Assembly (NCBI RefSeq): GCF_000821305.1
Contig: NZ_CCXK01000017.1
Coordinates: forward strand, 932,159-996,158
Direction of reading: 5' to 3'
Length of the DNA: 64,000 bases
Source of the DNA: Clostridium culturomicium
Lineage (GTDB): Bacteria; Bacillota; Clostridia; Clostridiales; Clostridiaceae
Below the pieces are notes generated by a model that worked only from the letters and a program-made list of their open reading frames with translations, was not told the DNA's origin and did not search any database. The position numbers and the translations under genes were made by a program. Below are positions 1-8,508 of this stretch, in pieces (the stretch's first letter is position 1; the number at the start of each line of letters is the position of its first letter).

Positions 1-2419
1 TTCCCTTATCATAGAAGAATATTGAAGAACCTGCCACATCAAAAATAAAGCCTTCTGGTGAATATCTAACCCCCATATCTTCTGATATAAAAGTATAAGT
101 TAATCCACTTTTAAAGTAGAACTCCTCGTTTTTTATAGTTCTGCTGTAGGATTTATAAAGCTTTGCAGCATAATCCTTTACTTCAGCTCCATTATTCTCC
201 CAATTTATTAAGTATCGGTTGTTACCAAACCACTTTCTAAACTCTCCACCCTTATTATAAGGAAACCATTTTTTCTTACTTTGAGAAGCTTCCTCAGAAT
301 CCTTAGCACAGAAATTAACTTTGTTTATGTCTACTTCATACCAATCGCGAAGAAACCTTTTATTATCAGAGGTTGCCATCCCTTGTCTTGGTTTTGCCAT
401 TGCTTCAAATCTATCCATAGATACAAATATATTTAATATATTCTCATTAACCCAATAAGCAAAAGGTCTAGAAGGAATTGCCAATAGCTTTTTTAAATCT
501 GTTTCGTAAAGAGCCCCATTTTCAGCTCCACTAGAAACTTCTTTAACTTTTTCAGCTTTTTCAAGTGTAGAACATTCTTTCGTTACATCCACAATCCTTG
601 TAACATACTCTGGAATAACACTCTTTTGATTTACAAAAGCAACATTCTGAACAATGGTTCCTACATTTTCCTCAAAAGCCTTAGATCCAAGATGAATCAT
701 ATTAATAAAGCAGCTTTCATTAAGGAGCCTGTTTCTAAGTTCTAGGAAACTGCTAAGGAACATCCAGGAATGCTGATTTATCATGGCATAAATTCCATCC
801 TCCATTAAGTACCTGTTGCACACCTCCATAAACACCGAAAACATATCATGTTTTGAAACTGGAAATTTATCTGCCAGATACCTTGCCAAGGTTTCATTAG
901 CACCACGCAGCCCCATATAAGGAGGATTAGTAATTACCACCTCATATTTTTTGCTCATAATTCTTCCCTGCTTAATCATCTTTGGCAGCTTATCATTAAG
1001 GGCATCTAAATACTCAGTAAAAATAATACTATTATTTTGATTCAACTCCTTCAGTCTTTTCTCTAACCCATAAAAATTAATATCTTTAACTTCTAAGATA
1101 GAACCATACTCTTTAGCGTCTTGAAACTTTGATGCAAGATAATTTAAATCCCCTCTGAGAGCATCATTATGTCCCGCAAAGTATTCAATTGCTTCCATGG
1201 ATATTCCATTACTCTCCTCAACTGAAGCAACATTTAAATTAAGTGGTGTTCTTTCAATATCTCTTAGGAACCTTCTATTATATTGTCTAGCCTTCATTAT
1301 TAATGCAAAGGCACCTAGCTGAACTGATCTTCCATCAATATCCAGACCAAAAATATTATTCTCAAGAATTTTTCTAGGAATCTCTCTTTCTGAATAACCA
1401 GCACTGACGTAAATCTTATAAAGTACCTCAAAAGCATAAACAAGAATATGACCTGAACCCATACAAGGATCTAATACCTTTATTCCTTCAGGAGTAAGCT
1501 CACTTCTTTTTACCTTTATTTTATAAATAACCTCTTGTGCTTTCCAATTTTGATTTCCTTGTCCAACATAATATTCTAATTCCTTACCCAGATTGCTGTT
1601 TCCATGACCCTGGATCCAGAGACTTCCTATTGAGTTTTCAACTAAATATTTCACTATCCACTTAGGTGTAAATAATTGAGTGGCAGCTGGAATGTTTTCC
1701 TTTGTAATCTTAACATTCTTTTTTAACCCTTCAAAAACTCTGTCTTTTTCTTCTGAAATATAATATTGATACATCCACCCAATGATCTCAACTTCGTCTT
1801 TCCAGCTTTCTTCATCAATATCAAAACATAATCTTCTTATAACATAGCTTTCGTCTAACAAATTATTAGGAAGTAACAGCTCTGTGTAATCTTCTATTTT
1901 TTCAAATAGCCAGGGAATAATATTTCCAAGCTCATTACACTGCTTAACTAATAGATATCTATATAACTGTTCTCTAGCTGAGTTATTTCCGATATCAACC
2001 AAAGCATATATATACTCCGCATCAAGATTAAGCTCTTCAACCACTTCTCCAACCCTGGAAATTATATCTGGATCGGCTTTACCTTTAAGTTCTGAAGATA
2101 AAACTCTTATACCTGAAGGTAGATAATCATTTACCTCCATATACCTTAGAGCAATTAATCTATTAAACCAAGTATAAGCAACCTCATCAATAACATTATC
2201 AAAGCCCTTTTTTTCAATTTCCTTTATAAGTTCATTTCTATGTTTAGGAGATTCCTTAAAGATTTCTGGTCTTCCTTCAACTCTGAAGCCACCTTGTACC
2301 TCTTCAATATTTCTAATATAATCCTTTTCTATTCCTAAACTATAAGCTCTATATTTTACACCTTCTATTAAAGCTTTTCTCGCCCAGGTTGCAAAGAAGC
2401 GAATTTTACTCTTATCCAT
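1..2419 (-). CDS. pglX: PglX-like adenine-specific DNA methyltransferase (BREX family), 5' part
   Basis: The first 806 codons are visible; the gene continues past the left edge. The N-terminus (MDKSKIRFFATWARKALIE) is the typical PglX opening. The SAM-binding motif I DPCMGSGHILVYAF lies near residue 320 and the N6-adenine methyltransferase motif IV NPPYM near residue 496. PglX proteins are usually about 1,200 residues, so roughly two thirds is seen. In BREX type 1 this enzyme methylates host DNA and is needed for phage restriction. The start has a good site (GGAGAAGG) just upstream. In the usual order brxA-brxB-brxC-pglX-pglZ-brxL, brxC would precede it, but here the upstream side holds only a 70-residue gene and tRNAs. 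It could be a rearranged BREX locus, an orphan, or a type IIG-like enzyme; the missing 3' end would decide. Confidence 0.85.
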   Translation of the reverse strand, partial: MDKSKIRFFATWARKALIEGVKYRAYSLGIEKDYIRNIEEVQGGFRVEGRPEIFKESPKHRNELIKEIEKKGFDNVIDEVAYTWFNRLIALRYMEVNDYLPSGIRVLSSELKGKADPDIISRVGEVVEELNLDAEYIYALVDIGNNSAREQLYRYLLVKQCNELGNIIPWLFEKIEDYTELLLPNNLLDESYVIRRLCFDIDEESWKDEVEIIGWMYQYYISEEKDRVFEGLKKNVKITKENIPAATQLFTPKWIVKYLVENSIGSLWIQGHGNSNLGKELEYYVGQGNQNWKAQEVIYKIKVKRSELTPEGIKVLDPCMGSGHILVYAFEVLYKIYVSAGYSEREIPRKILENNIFGLDIDGRSVQLGAFALIMKARQYNRRFLRDIERTPLNLNVASVEESNGISMEAIEYFAGHNDALRGDLNYLASKFQDAKEYGSILEVKDINFYGLEKRLKELNQNNSIIFTEYLDALNDKLPKMIKQGRIMSKKYEVVITNPPYMGLRGANETLARYLADKFPVSKHDMFSVFMEVCNRYLMEDGIYAMINQHSWMFLSSFLELRNRLLNESCFINMIHLGSKAFEENVGTIVQNVAFVNQKSVIPEYVTRIVDVTKECSTLEKAEKVKEVSSGAENGALYETDLKKLLAIPSRPFAYWVNENILNIFVSMDRFEAMAKPRQGMATSDNKRFLRDWYEVDINKVNFCAKDSEEASQSKKKWFPYNKGGEFRKWFGNNRYLINWENNGAEVKDYAAKLYKSYSRTIKNEEFYFKSGLTYTFISEDMGVRYSPEGFIFDVAGSSIFFYDKG

Positions 2420-2497
2420 TGTTCCTTCTCCTTATTCCCTTTATTCAATACTATATTATATCACAGATTAGTTTAAAGAAAATTTATAAAAAAATAA

Positions 2498-2523
2498 AAC
2501 CTAAGAATTAAAATTCTTAGGTT
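2498..2523 (-). terminator. Rho-independent terminator after the 70-residue gene
   Basis: Perfect 12-bp inverted repeat (AACCTAAGAATT / AATTCTTAGGTT) followed on the minus strand by a T-rich run. It lies 10 bases past the stop of the small gene and separates it from pglX, so pglX needs its own promoter. Confidence 0.8.
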
Positions 2524-2532
2524 CACATACTA

Positions 2533-2745
2533 CTATCTTTTTTCTATTCCATAACCATTTTCTTTTGCATTCTTTCCACTAGCATTTAAAGCCGGCTCTT
2601 CTATTGTTGTGTTAAAACTATTGTTTGCAAATTGACCTTGAGATTTCGTACCGTTGTGAAGATAGTTTTCTTTAGTGTACTCTCTTTGACCTCCAGCTTT
2701 ACCATAAACCTGTTTTTCTTGCTCTGTAAAAAATTTTTTATCCAT
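2533..2745 (-). CDS. Small hydrophilic protein, unknown (70 aa)
   Basis: Not recognised. The product is charged and rich in Asn, Gly, Lys and Gln, with no membrane segment or Cys. A strong site (AAAAGGAGG) sits 7 bases before the ATG, and a terminator follows the stop, so this is probably a real single-gene unit. The composition (Gln/Asn/Gly/Lys, small, soluble) would suit a small spore protein, but I see no diagnostic SASP motif, so that is only a guess. Confidence 0.6.
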   Translation of the reverse strand: MDKKFFTEQEKQVYGKAGGQREYTKENYLHNGTKSQGQFANNSFNTTIEEPALNASGKNAKENGYGIEKR

Positions 2746-2877
2746 AACTGCCTCCTTTTGATACCTTTTTAGTTCTTAATTTAATTCTTCAAATTACACT
2801 ACTTATTATGTACCTGTGCAGACATTTTATTAATTTATTTATTAACAGCTTTTGATATAAAATTTTAAAATAAAAAA

Positions 2878-2900
2878 ATACATTCTGCTTAAGAATGTAT
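2878..2900 (-). terminator. Terminator of the tRNA-Lys array
   Basis: 9-bp hairpin ATACATTCT / AGAATGTAT with a 5-base loop, followed on the minus strand by a run of T. It lies directly after the last tRNA-Lys in transcription order. Confidence 0.75.
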
Positions 2901-2906
2901 TTTATA

Positions 2907-2982
2907 TGGTGCGCCATCGGGGGCTCGAACCCCGGGCACCCTGATTAAGAGTCAGGTGCTCTACCAACTGAGCTAATGGCAC
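2907..2982 (-). tRNA. tRNA-Lys (CTT), copy 3 in transcription order
   Basis: 76 bases including an encoded CCA end. Cloverleaf: acceptor GTGCCAT/ATGGCGC (one G-T pair), D arm GCTC/GAGC, anticodon stem CCTGA/TCAGG with loop CTCTTAA (anticodon CTT), T arm CGGGG/CCCCG with loop TTCGAGC. Identical to the two copies upstream. Confidence 0.97.
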
Positions 2983-3487
2983 ATAAGTGACACTCCAAAT
3001 CAATGATTTGGTTAAGGTGAACTTACTCCTTTGAACGTAGTGAAAAGGAGTTTCCTTTAATATCAAATCTTTAATTTTATTAATGTAACCCTACTCCACT
3101 AACTATATATAAATTAGAGTTTCCTTTTAAATCTCAAATCTATAATTTGGTTAGTTAAGTTTCTTTTAAAATAAGTTGTAGATTTAATTTTTAAAAATGG
3201 TGCGCCATCGGGGGCTCGAACCCCGGGCACCCTGATTAAGAGTCAGGTGCTCTACCAACTGAGCTAATGGCACATAAGTGACACTCCAAATCTATGATTT
3301 GGTTAGTGGAACTTACTCCTTTGAACGTAGTGAAAAGGAGTTTCCTTTAATATCAAATCTTTAATTTTATTAATGTAAACCTACTCCACTAACTATATAT
3401 AAATTAGAGTTTCATCTTAATTTTCAAATCTATGATTTGGTTAGTTAAGTTTCTTTTAAAATAAGTTGTAGACTTAATTTAAAAATA
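2983..3487. repeat. ~290-bp tandem repeats containing tRNA-Lys
   Basis: The three tRNA genes start 291 and 290 bases apart. The two spacers (2983-3197 and 3274-3487) are nearly identical, carrying the same hairpins (CCAAATC..GATTTGG and CTCCTTT..AAAGGAG). They differ at a handful of positions. This points to recent tandem duplication of a tRNA-plus-spacer unit. Confidence 0.9.
3198..3273 (-). tRNA. tRNA-Lys (CTT), copy 2
   Basis: Identical in sequence to the other two copies in this array, with encoded CCA. No promoter is obvious in the spacer upstream of it, so it is probably processed from a common transcript. Confidence 0.97.
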
Positions 3488-3563
3488 TGGTGCGCCATCG
3501 GGGGCTCGAACCCCGGGCACCCTGATTAAGAGTCAGGTGCTCTACCAACTGAGCTAATGGCAC
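3488..3563 (-). tRNA. tRNA-Lys (CTT), copy 1
   Basis: First gene of the array in transcription order; identical to the other two. It is the only copy with a clear promoter directly upstream. Confidence 0.97.
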
Positions 3564-3592
3564 GAAACTTAGATTTCTTAACTACAAAATTT

Positions 3593-3621
3593 ATTATACT
3601 CCCACTTTTTATGGATGTAAA
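3593..3621 (-). promoter_or_regulatory. Promoter of the tRNA-Lys array
   Basis: On the minus strand: -35 TTTACA (3616-3621), 17-base spacer, -10 TATAAT (3593-3598), about 30 bases before the first tRNA. Near-consensus sigma-A promoter. Confidence 0.8.
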
Positions 3622-3701
3622 TACTTTTTATGTATTTTTTGTTTTATTATATTTAATTTTTTTACTACTTACAAACCTTCTTCATGAAATTTTCATAAAA
3701 C

Positions 3702-4163
3702 TCAGCATGTTTTAATCATTTCTTCACTGTCTTCCAAGAATTTGCACACAGCTTTAAAATCATCTATCCAGTGAATTTTAGCTAATTCTCTTAAATCAAT
3801 AACAATACCTGTACTTTTTTGCTTTATAAAATCCATATCATATACTTCTGTTTCTACAAATCCTTTAATGCAGTCATAATGGCAAGGAACAAATTTATCC
3901 CAATTCTTTTCAAAATACTTTGTTTTAGCATAACATAAATTATTAATATAGAATATGATTCCTAAAGGAGATGTTTTCCTAGCTAACCTATGTCCGAAAT
4001 ATTCCTGTCTGGGATATTTCGCTTCACTTCTTTCCCAGTATAAGCGCTCATTAGGATGAAGATGATATTTATCAATTATCTTACATTTTTCTTCTCCAAG
4101 CTCTTCTCTCATAATTTTTTCTCTAGTTATAGCATCTAATTCTTTCAAATAATTCAAATTCAT
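3702..4163 (-). CDS. Hypothetical protein (153 aa)
   Basis: Not recognised. Soluble, rich in charged and aromatic residues, with three Cys near the middle and one at the end (…EMIKTC). I set the start at the second ATG (MNLNYLKEL): the first ATG is part of the GGGGGG ribosome-binding stretch (ATGGGGGGTAACATG). No domain or partner gene gives a clue to function. Confidence 0.6.
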   Translation of the reverse strand: MNLNYLKELDAITREKIMREELGEEKCKIIDKYHLHPNERLYWERSEAKYPRQEYFGHRLARKTSPLGIIFYINNLCYAKTKYFEKNWDKFVPCHYDCIKGFVETEVYDMDFIKQKSTGIVIDLRELAKIHWIDDFKAVCKFLEDSEEMIKTC

Positions 4164-4316
4164 GTTACCCCCCATAAATTAAAACTGTAAAAGAATATAA
4201 AATAATCTATACCTAAATAATAATTTAAGATTTAAAAAATTACAAATATTTATTATAAATAAATGCAATACTATCTATTTGATTTTCCAATAGTTTAGCT
4301 AGGAATAAGCTTTTTC

Positions 4317-5465
4317 TTAAACAAACACCTTATTTACATCTTCTTCATTGATTAAATACAAAATATGCTGATAGGATAAATAAAACTCAATTATATCCCC
4401 TACCTTATATTCGTTATCACAATCTTCCACATCTATTATTAAGTGATCACTGCTTCCACCAATAATTTTTATATTTTTATCAAATGGATTTAAAGTATCA
4501 GCATTTACAAGGTCTTGCTTCCCAATGCCAAGAAGTGCCCTTCTTCTAATTCCCTTATCTTCATAGGTAGGCGTGTTACAAAAAGCATCTATGAAAACTT
4601 TTCCTATAGGATGAGATGGCTTGTCCTTAATTTCTATAACTTCAGCCTTTAAAATAAAGGCATCCTTATGTAAATCAGCTATATCATATTCCCATATTTC
4701 ATCTAGATCTCTAGCTACAAGAATCCCTTCGCCTATTCTCAAGTTATTAACCTTCTTTGGCATTTTGCCATCCTTTAAAAGTGTCAATGAGGAAGTAGCT
4801 CCGCCAGAAATAATTTCTAAGTTCCTTCCAATAGCTGCTTCAATTTTCTCAGCAGTATCACAAAGCTTTCCAATATTCACTTCAGTTGGCACTATAGCTC
4901 CATAGCATCCCAAATTAGTACCAATTCCATAGAGATGAAGATTTGATAATTCTTTTTCAACCCAAAGAGCCATTCCAATGATTTCGTTTACATCGAAAAC
5001 ACCTTCCCTTAAATCTCCCAAATCCATCATCAAAATCACTTTATGTATTTTTCCTTGATTAATGGCTTCTTTATTAAGTTCAAACAATGTACCTTTTTCA
5101 GAATTTAGACTTATATCTGCATATCTTATTACATTCGCTGCTTCACTTATCATTGGAATTCTAATTAACATCAAAGGTTTATTAATTCCAGACTTCCTAA
5201 GCTTTTTAATCTGATTTAACCTTGAGGTTCCTATGTAATCACACCCTGCTGCAATCATTGTTTCAGCAATTTCCTTCATACTATGAGTCATTTTAATTAT
5301 TCCAGCAATAGAAATATCCTCACTATCACAAAGTTCTTTTACTTTCCTTGTGTTTTCATAAACCTTATTTAGATTTATTTCTAATACCGGATACTCCACA
5401 GGCTCAATATCTTTCGTTAATATCTGCTCTTTCTGTAAAATGTCTAAGTTTGAAATTTTCGTCAT
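4317..5465 (-). CDS. Alanine/ornithine racemase-family PLP enzyme
   Basis: Fold-type III PLP enzyme of the alanine racemase / YhfX / ornithine racemase group, 382 residues. The N-terminal barrel begins at about residue 22 (YPVLEINLNKVYENTRKV), with the probable PLP lysine in GIIKMTHS near residue 58, followed by GCDYIGTSRLNQIKKL. A glycine-rich phosphate-binding patch (SGGATSSL) is near residue 219. The C-terminal part is a beta domain. Ornithine racemase of amino-acid-fermenting clostridia is of this kind, but no ornithine fermentation genes are adjacent, so the substrate is open. Strong site AAGGGGGAG before the ATG. Confidence 0.75.
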   Translation of the reverse strand: MTKISNLDILQKEQILTKDIEPVEYPVLEINLNKVYENTRKVKELCDSEDISIAGIIKMTHSMKEIAETMIAAGCDYIGTSRLNQIKKLRKSGINKPLMLIRIPMISEAANVIRYADISLNSEKGTLFELNKEAINQGKIHKVILMMDLGDLREGVFDVNEIIGMALWVEKELSNLHLYGIGTNLGCYGAIVPTEVNIGKLCDTAEKIEAAIGRNLEIISGGATSSLTLLKDGKMPKKVNNLRIGEGILVARDLDEIWEYDIADLHKDAFILKAEVIEIKDKPSHPIGKVFIDAFCNTPTYEDKGIRRRALLGIGKQDLVNADTLNPFDKNIKIIGGSSDHLIIDVEDCDNEYKVGDIIEFYLSYQHILYLINEEDVNKVFV

Positions 5466-5544
5466 TGTTCTCCCCCTTAAAGTCTCTAAATTTAGAAGTT
5501 CTTTTAATTATATCCTAATTTTCTAAATATTTCAACTTGATAAA

Positions 5545-5580
5545 AATAAACTATAGAAGAATTTTCTTCTATAGTTTATT
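5545..5580 (-). terminator. Terminator after the O-antigen-ligase-like gene
   Basis: Perfect 17-bp inverted repeat (AATAAACTATAGAAGAA / TTCTTCTATAGTTTATT) with a 2-base centre, immediately after the stop at 5582 and followed on the minus strand by TTTTTA. Confidence 0.8.
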
Positions 5581-5581
5581 T

Positions 5582-6781
5582 TCACAACTTATTATTCAAT
5601 TCAAATGATATGGAAGAACTTATATTTTTATCAAAACTAACAAAATCTTTCGCAAGAGCTGTAATCATGGCTGAAGTAGCAATAAAAACTCCTCCAACTT
5701 GAGGAACAATTATAGTAAAATCAACTAATCCATGAATTATTATTATAACTTGAATTGCTATTAACAATTGAATACAGTTGCTGCTGTCTTTCATTAAAAG
5801 GTGAACTATATTTTTATAAATCTGCAATCGCATAATTATGTAAATAATTAGTCCTACAACTCCTAATGAAGTTAAAATGGCTAACCATATATTATGTGAA
5901 TGATGAACAATTCCACTATATGAAATAAACTCTTTTCCATGTTCAATTGTTCCCATTAGCCCCCAGCCTGTTAAAGGCTTTTCATTAACCATATCAAAGG
6001 AACCCTTCCAGATTCTCTCCCGCAAACTTAAAGATCTGTTTATCTGATGTCCAACAAGTCCTTCTGATAAATTAGGAACTTTACTAGGCATAAATCCAAC
6101 CACTGCAATAATTAAAATAATCCCAATAAAAATCAATCTATTATGTTTACTGCATTTAAACATAAATAAAGCAACTAGCCCGCCAGCCATTGCTGCAAAA
6201 GCTCCTCTAGAACCAGTAAAAAATAAATTAATTAAAAATAAAGCCACACAACTATAATAGAAAATTTTATTCCTTTTTTCCTTTGTTCTTCCCTCATAAA
6301 ATAAAGCTACAATTATCATAATTGCAAACCAGTCTCCAGCAATATTAGGATTACCGAAAGTACTATAAATTCTATGAGTTGATGAAGTTGTGGCTGGTAG
6401 TCCTAAAAAAAATCTCCAAACTAACATTGGATGAATTGCAAAGGCTATTTTTTCTATTATTCCTATAATGCCTGAAAAAATAGAAAATTTTAATAACCAA
6501 TGAGAAATATCATATATTTTTTCTTCACTGCTCCATTCATTCTCGATATACACACTCATGCAAAAATACAAAAGAAATAGAAAGGAAACTAAAATTGACA
6601 TTGAACTTTTATTAACTAATCCTACAAAGAAAGACCATAAAAATAAAATAATTAATCCTATATTCCAAGTATTTTTACTAACATTTCCTTTATTTTTATA
6701 TAAATAAAATACTGCAAAGAAACATGATAAAACCGCGGTATATGGAGATAATACAAATAATAATAGTACTATATTACACAA
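5582..6781 (-). CDS. O-antigen ligase / Wzy-like polymerase membrane protein
   Basis: 399 residues with about ten hydrophobic segments. The hallmark of the O-antigen ligase family (Wzy_C) is visible: a loop with RIWKGSFDMVNEKPLTGWG and then HHSHNIWLAILTSLGVVGL near residue 300. Such proteins join or polymerise undecaprenyl-linked glycans at the outer face of the membrane. The start is a TTG preceded by GGGTGAT. It stands alone with its own terminator and no glycosyltransferase neighbours, so the glycan is unknown. Confidence 0.75.
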   Translation of the reverse strand: MCNIVLLLFVLSPYTAVLSCFFAVFYLYKNKGNVSKNTWNIGLIILFLWSFFVGLVNKSSMSILVSFLFLLYFCMSVYIENEWSSEEKIYDISHWLLKFSIFSGIIGIIEKIAFAIHPMLVWRFFLGLPATTSSTHRIYSTFGNPNIAGDWFAIMIIVALFYEGRTKEKRNKIFYYSCVALFLINLFFTGSRGAFAAMAGGLVALFMFKCSKHNRLIFIGIILIIAVVGFMPSKVPNLSEGLVGHQINRSLSLRERIWKGSFDMVNEKPLTGWGLMGTIEHGKEFISYSGIVHHSHNIWLAILTSLGVVGLIIYIIMRLQIYKNIVHLLMKDSSNCIQLLIAIQVIIIIHGLVDFTIIVPQVGGVFIATSAMITALAKDFVSFDKNISSSISFELNNKL

Positions 6782-6969
6782 ATTATCACCCTACTTCTTC
6801 TAAAAGATAAAATACTGCAATTTATTCTTATAGAAATTTATTGTTTTGCTAATATTATCTCGTCTTACTTTATTATAGACTCATTTAAGTAGTTTAATAC
6901 CTTGTATATAATACACTTGAAGTAAAGTTATTTCAACTATTTGCATGTATTTATAGTACAGTGAAAAAA

Positions 6970-7665
6970 CTAATGTTTTTCCAAAATATTTAAAATTTTA
7001 ATTGTAAATCTGGCTGCTGAATAAGCAGCAATATGATCTAATTCAGTATTATATTCAGTTGAATCTTCATCATAATTACCGCTAACACATTTTATTGATA
7101 TAAAAGGAACTTTATTTAAAAAACAGCTGTGTGCAATAGCAGCTGCCTCCATATCAACACAACAGCCATTATTATCAATAACTATATTTTGTCTTCTAGA
7201 TGGATTAGAAATAAATTCATCCCCTGTTACCACTAATCCTAAATGATAATTACATTCTTTCAATTCAATTTGTGAAAAAGCATCGATTGCAATCCTTTCT
7301 AAACACTCATCCGCATAAAACTTTTCCTTAAATGGAAACATATTCTTTAGTTGACTTTTACCAACATCGTGATATGTAAAACTATGACCAATTACTATAT
7401 CACAAATTCTAATGTCAGGTCTCAAACTTCCAGCAATACCATAATTAACGATATGCGACACATTAAATTTAGTAATTAAAGTTTGAGTGCAGCATGCAGC
7501 ATTAACCTTACCAATGCCGCTTTCAACAATAAAAAGCTTCAAATACCCATAACTTCCCACATAGAAATTGAATCCAGCATACTCAACCACTTCCTCAATT
7601 TCCATAATTTCCTTTAAAAAAGCAATTTCTAATTCCATGGCCCCAAGTATTCCTATTCTTCTCAT
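6970..7665 (-). CDS. MTA/SAH nucleosidase-like protein, altered active site
   Basis: 231 residues, the usual size of 5'-methylthioadenosine/S-adenosylhomocysteine nucleosidase. Visible motifs: GILGAMELE (Glu13 matches E. coli Glu12), SGIGKVNAA, VNYGIAGSL, TGDEFI and VDMEAAAIAH. The family's proton-donating Asp after the conserved Ser (ISD in E. coli, Asp197) is Gly here (CVSGNYDED, about 195-196). It may therefore act on another nucleoside or be impaired. I use the second ATG because the first overlaps the GGGGGG ribosome-binding stretch. Confidence 0.7.
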   Translation of the reverse strand: MRRIGILGAMELEIAFLKEIMEIEEVVEYAGFNFYVGSYGYLKLFIVESGIGKVNAACCTQTLITKFNVSHIVNYGIAGSLRPDIRICDIVIGHSFTYHDVGKSQLKNMFPFKEKFYADECLERIAIDAFSQIELKECNYHLGLVVTGDEFISNPSRRQNIVIDNNGCCVDMEAAAIAHSCFLNKVPFISIKCVSGNYDEDSTEYNTELDHIAAYSAARFTIKILNILEKH

Positions 7666-7929
7666 AATACCCCCCATATACTTATAATTTTAAAATTGCA
7701 TATAAGCAAGATTAATTTACTATATTCAACCCAATTAATTACAATATACATTATTATTGTAACACATCCTTATTACAATAAATACCCATTTAATCCTGTT
7801 TGTATTATAATTTCCTATAAATCAAATTATTTCTATTTGCTTTTACTAATAAATCTATAATATTATACGAATTTAACCAAAATTTTTATAAATCTAATAC
7901 TAAAATATCAATTTACTATAAAGTATAAT
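7666..7929. other. Gene-free stretch
   Basis: About 260 bases of very AT-rich sequence upstream of the nucleosidase gene. I see no open frame, repeat or RNA structure beyond the terminator that begins at 7930. Confidence 0.5.
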
Positions 7930-7960
7930 AAAAAAGACAAAGGTAAAACCTTCATCTTTT
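7930..7960 (-). terminator. Terminator after the acidic protein gene
   Basis: On the minus strand AAGATGAAGG-TTTTA-CCTTTGTCTT (8 of 10 pairs) followed by TTTTTT. It lies about 20 bases past the stop at 7983. Confidence 0.65.
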
Positions 7961-7982
7961 AAACTATATAAATCTAATATGA

Positions 7983-8405
7983 TTATTCACACTGAGTAAT
8001 TAACTTTCTCATTACATCTCTCATTTTTCTTTCTTCAGTTTCATCGCTTCCGATTAAGAAAATTAATTTTATATCATTATCAGAGTTATCCCACTTATAT
8101 GCCTTTGCATCGATTAAAGATGCTTCTGGCAGGAACTCTTCCATATCTAAAGCCATCTCTTCCGATAAGCTAAGATATTCTTCAAATAGTTCATCTTCAT
8201 CCATTTCCTCAACATTGAACTCATCGTACTCTTCGGCAATTATTTCATTTAAGGTATCAACTTTTACACTTAAACAAAAAGCATGCATATCTTCTCTTTT
8301 AGTTCCTCTAGTCATATCTTTAATAACTTTAAAATCACTTTTATTTTCTATTAATTCACTTATATCCTTTTCATTTAAAATTTCATTTCCAAACGGTATG
8401 TACAT
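7983..8405 (-). CDS. Acidic hypothetical protein (140 aa)
   Basis: Not recognised. Strongly acidic middle (…EEYDEFNVEEMDEDELFEEYL…), no Cys except near the N-terminal third and the end, no membrane segment. Single gene with its own terminator. Confidence 0.6.
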   Translation of the reverse strand: MYIPFGNEILNEKDISELIENKSDFKVIKDMTRGTKREDMHAFCLSVKVDTLNEIIAEEYDEFNVEEMDEDELFEEYLSLSEEMALDMEEFLPEASLIDAKAYKWDNSDNDIKLIFLIGSDETEERKMRDVMRKLITQCE

Positions 8406-8508
8406 AATTTCATCTCCAAATCTATTCTTTATCTATATGATTATAATCCATAGTTGGGAAAAATAAAACTAAAATTTCACTATTTAGCCAAATCAAAGAC
8501 TTGGAGGC

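Noticed and set aside
2983..3487. CRISPR array
   Set aside because: The ~290-bp units contain tRNA genes and are few and long; no short regular repeats with unique spacers exist.
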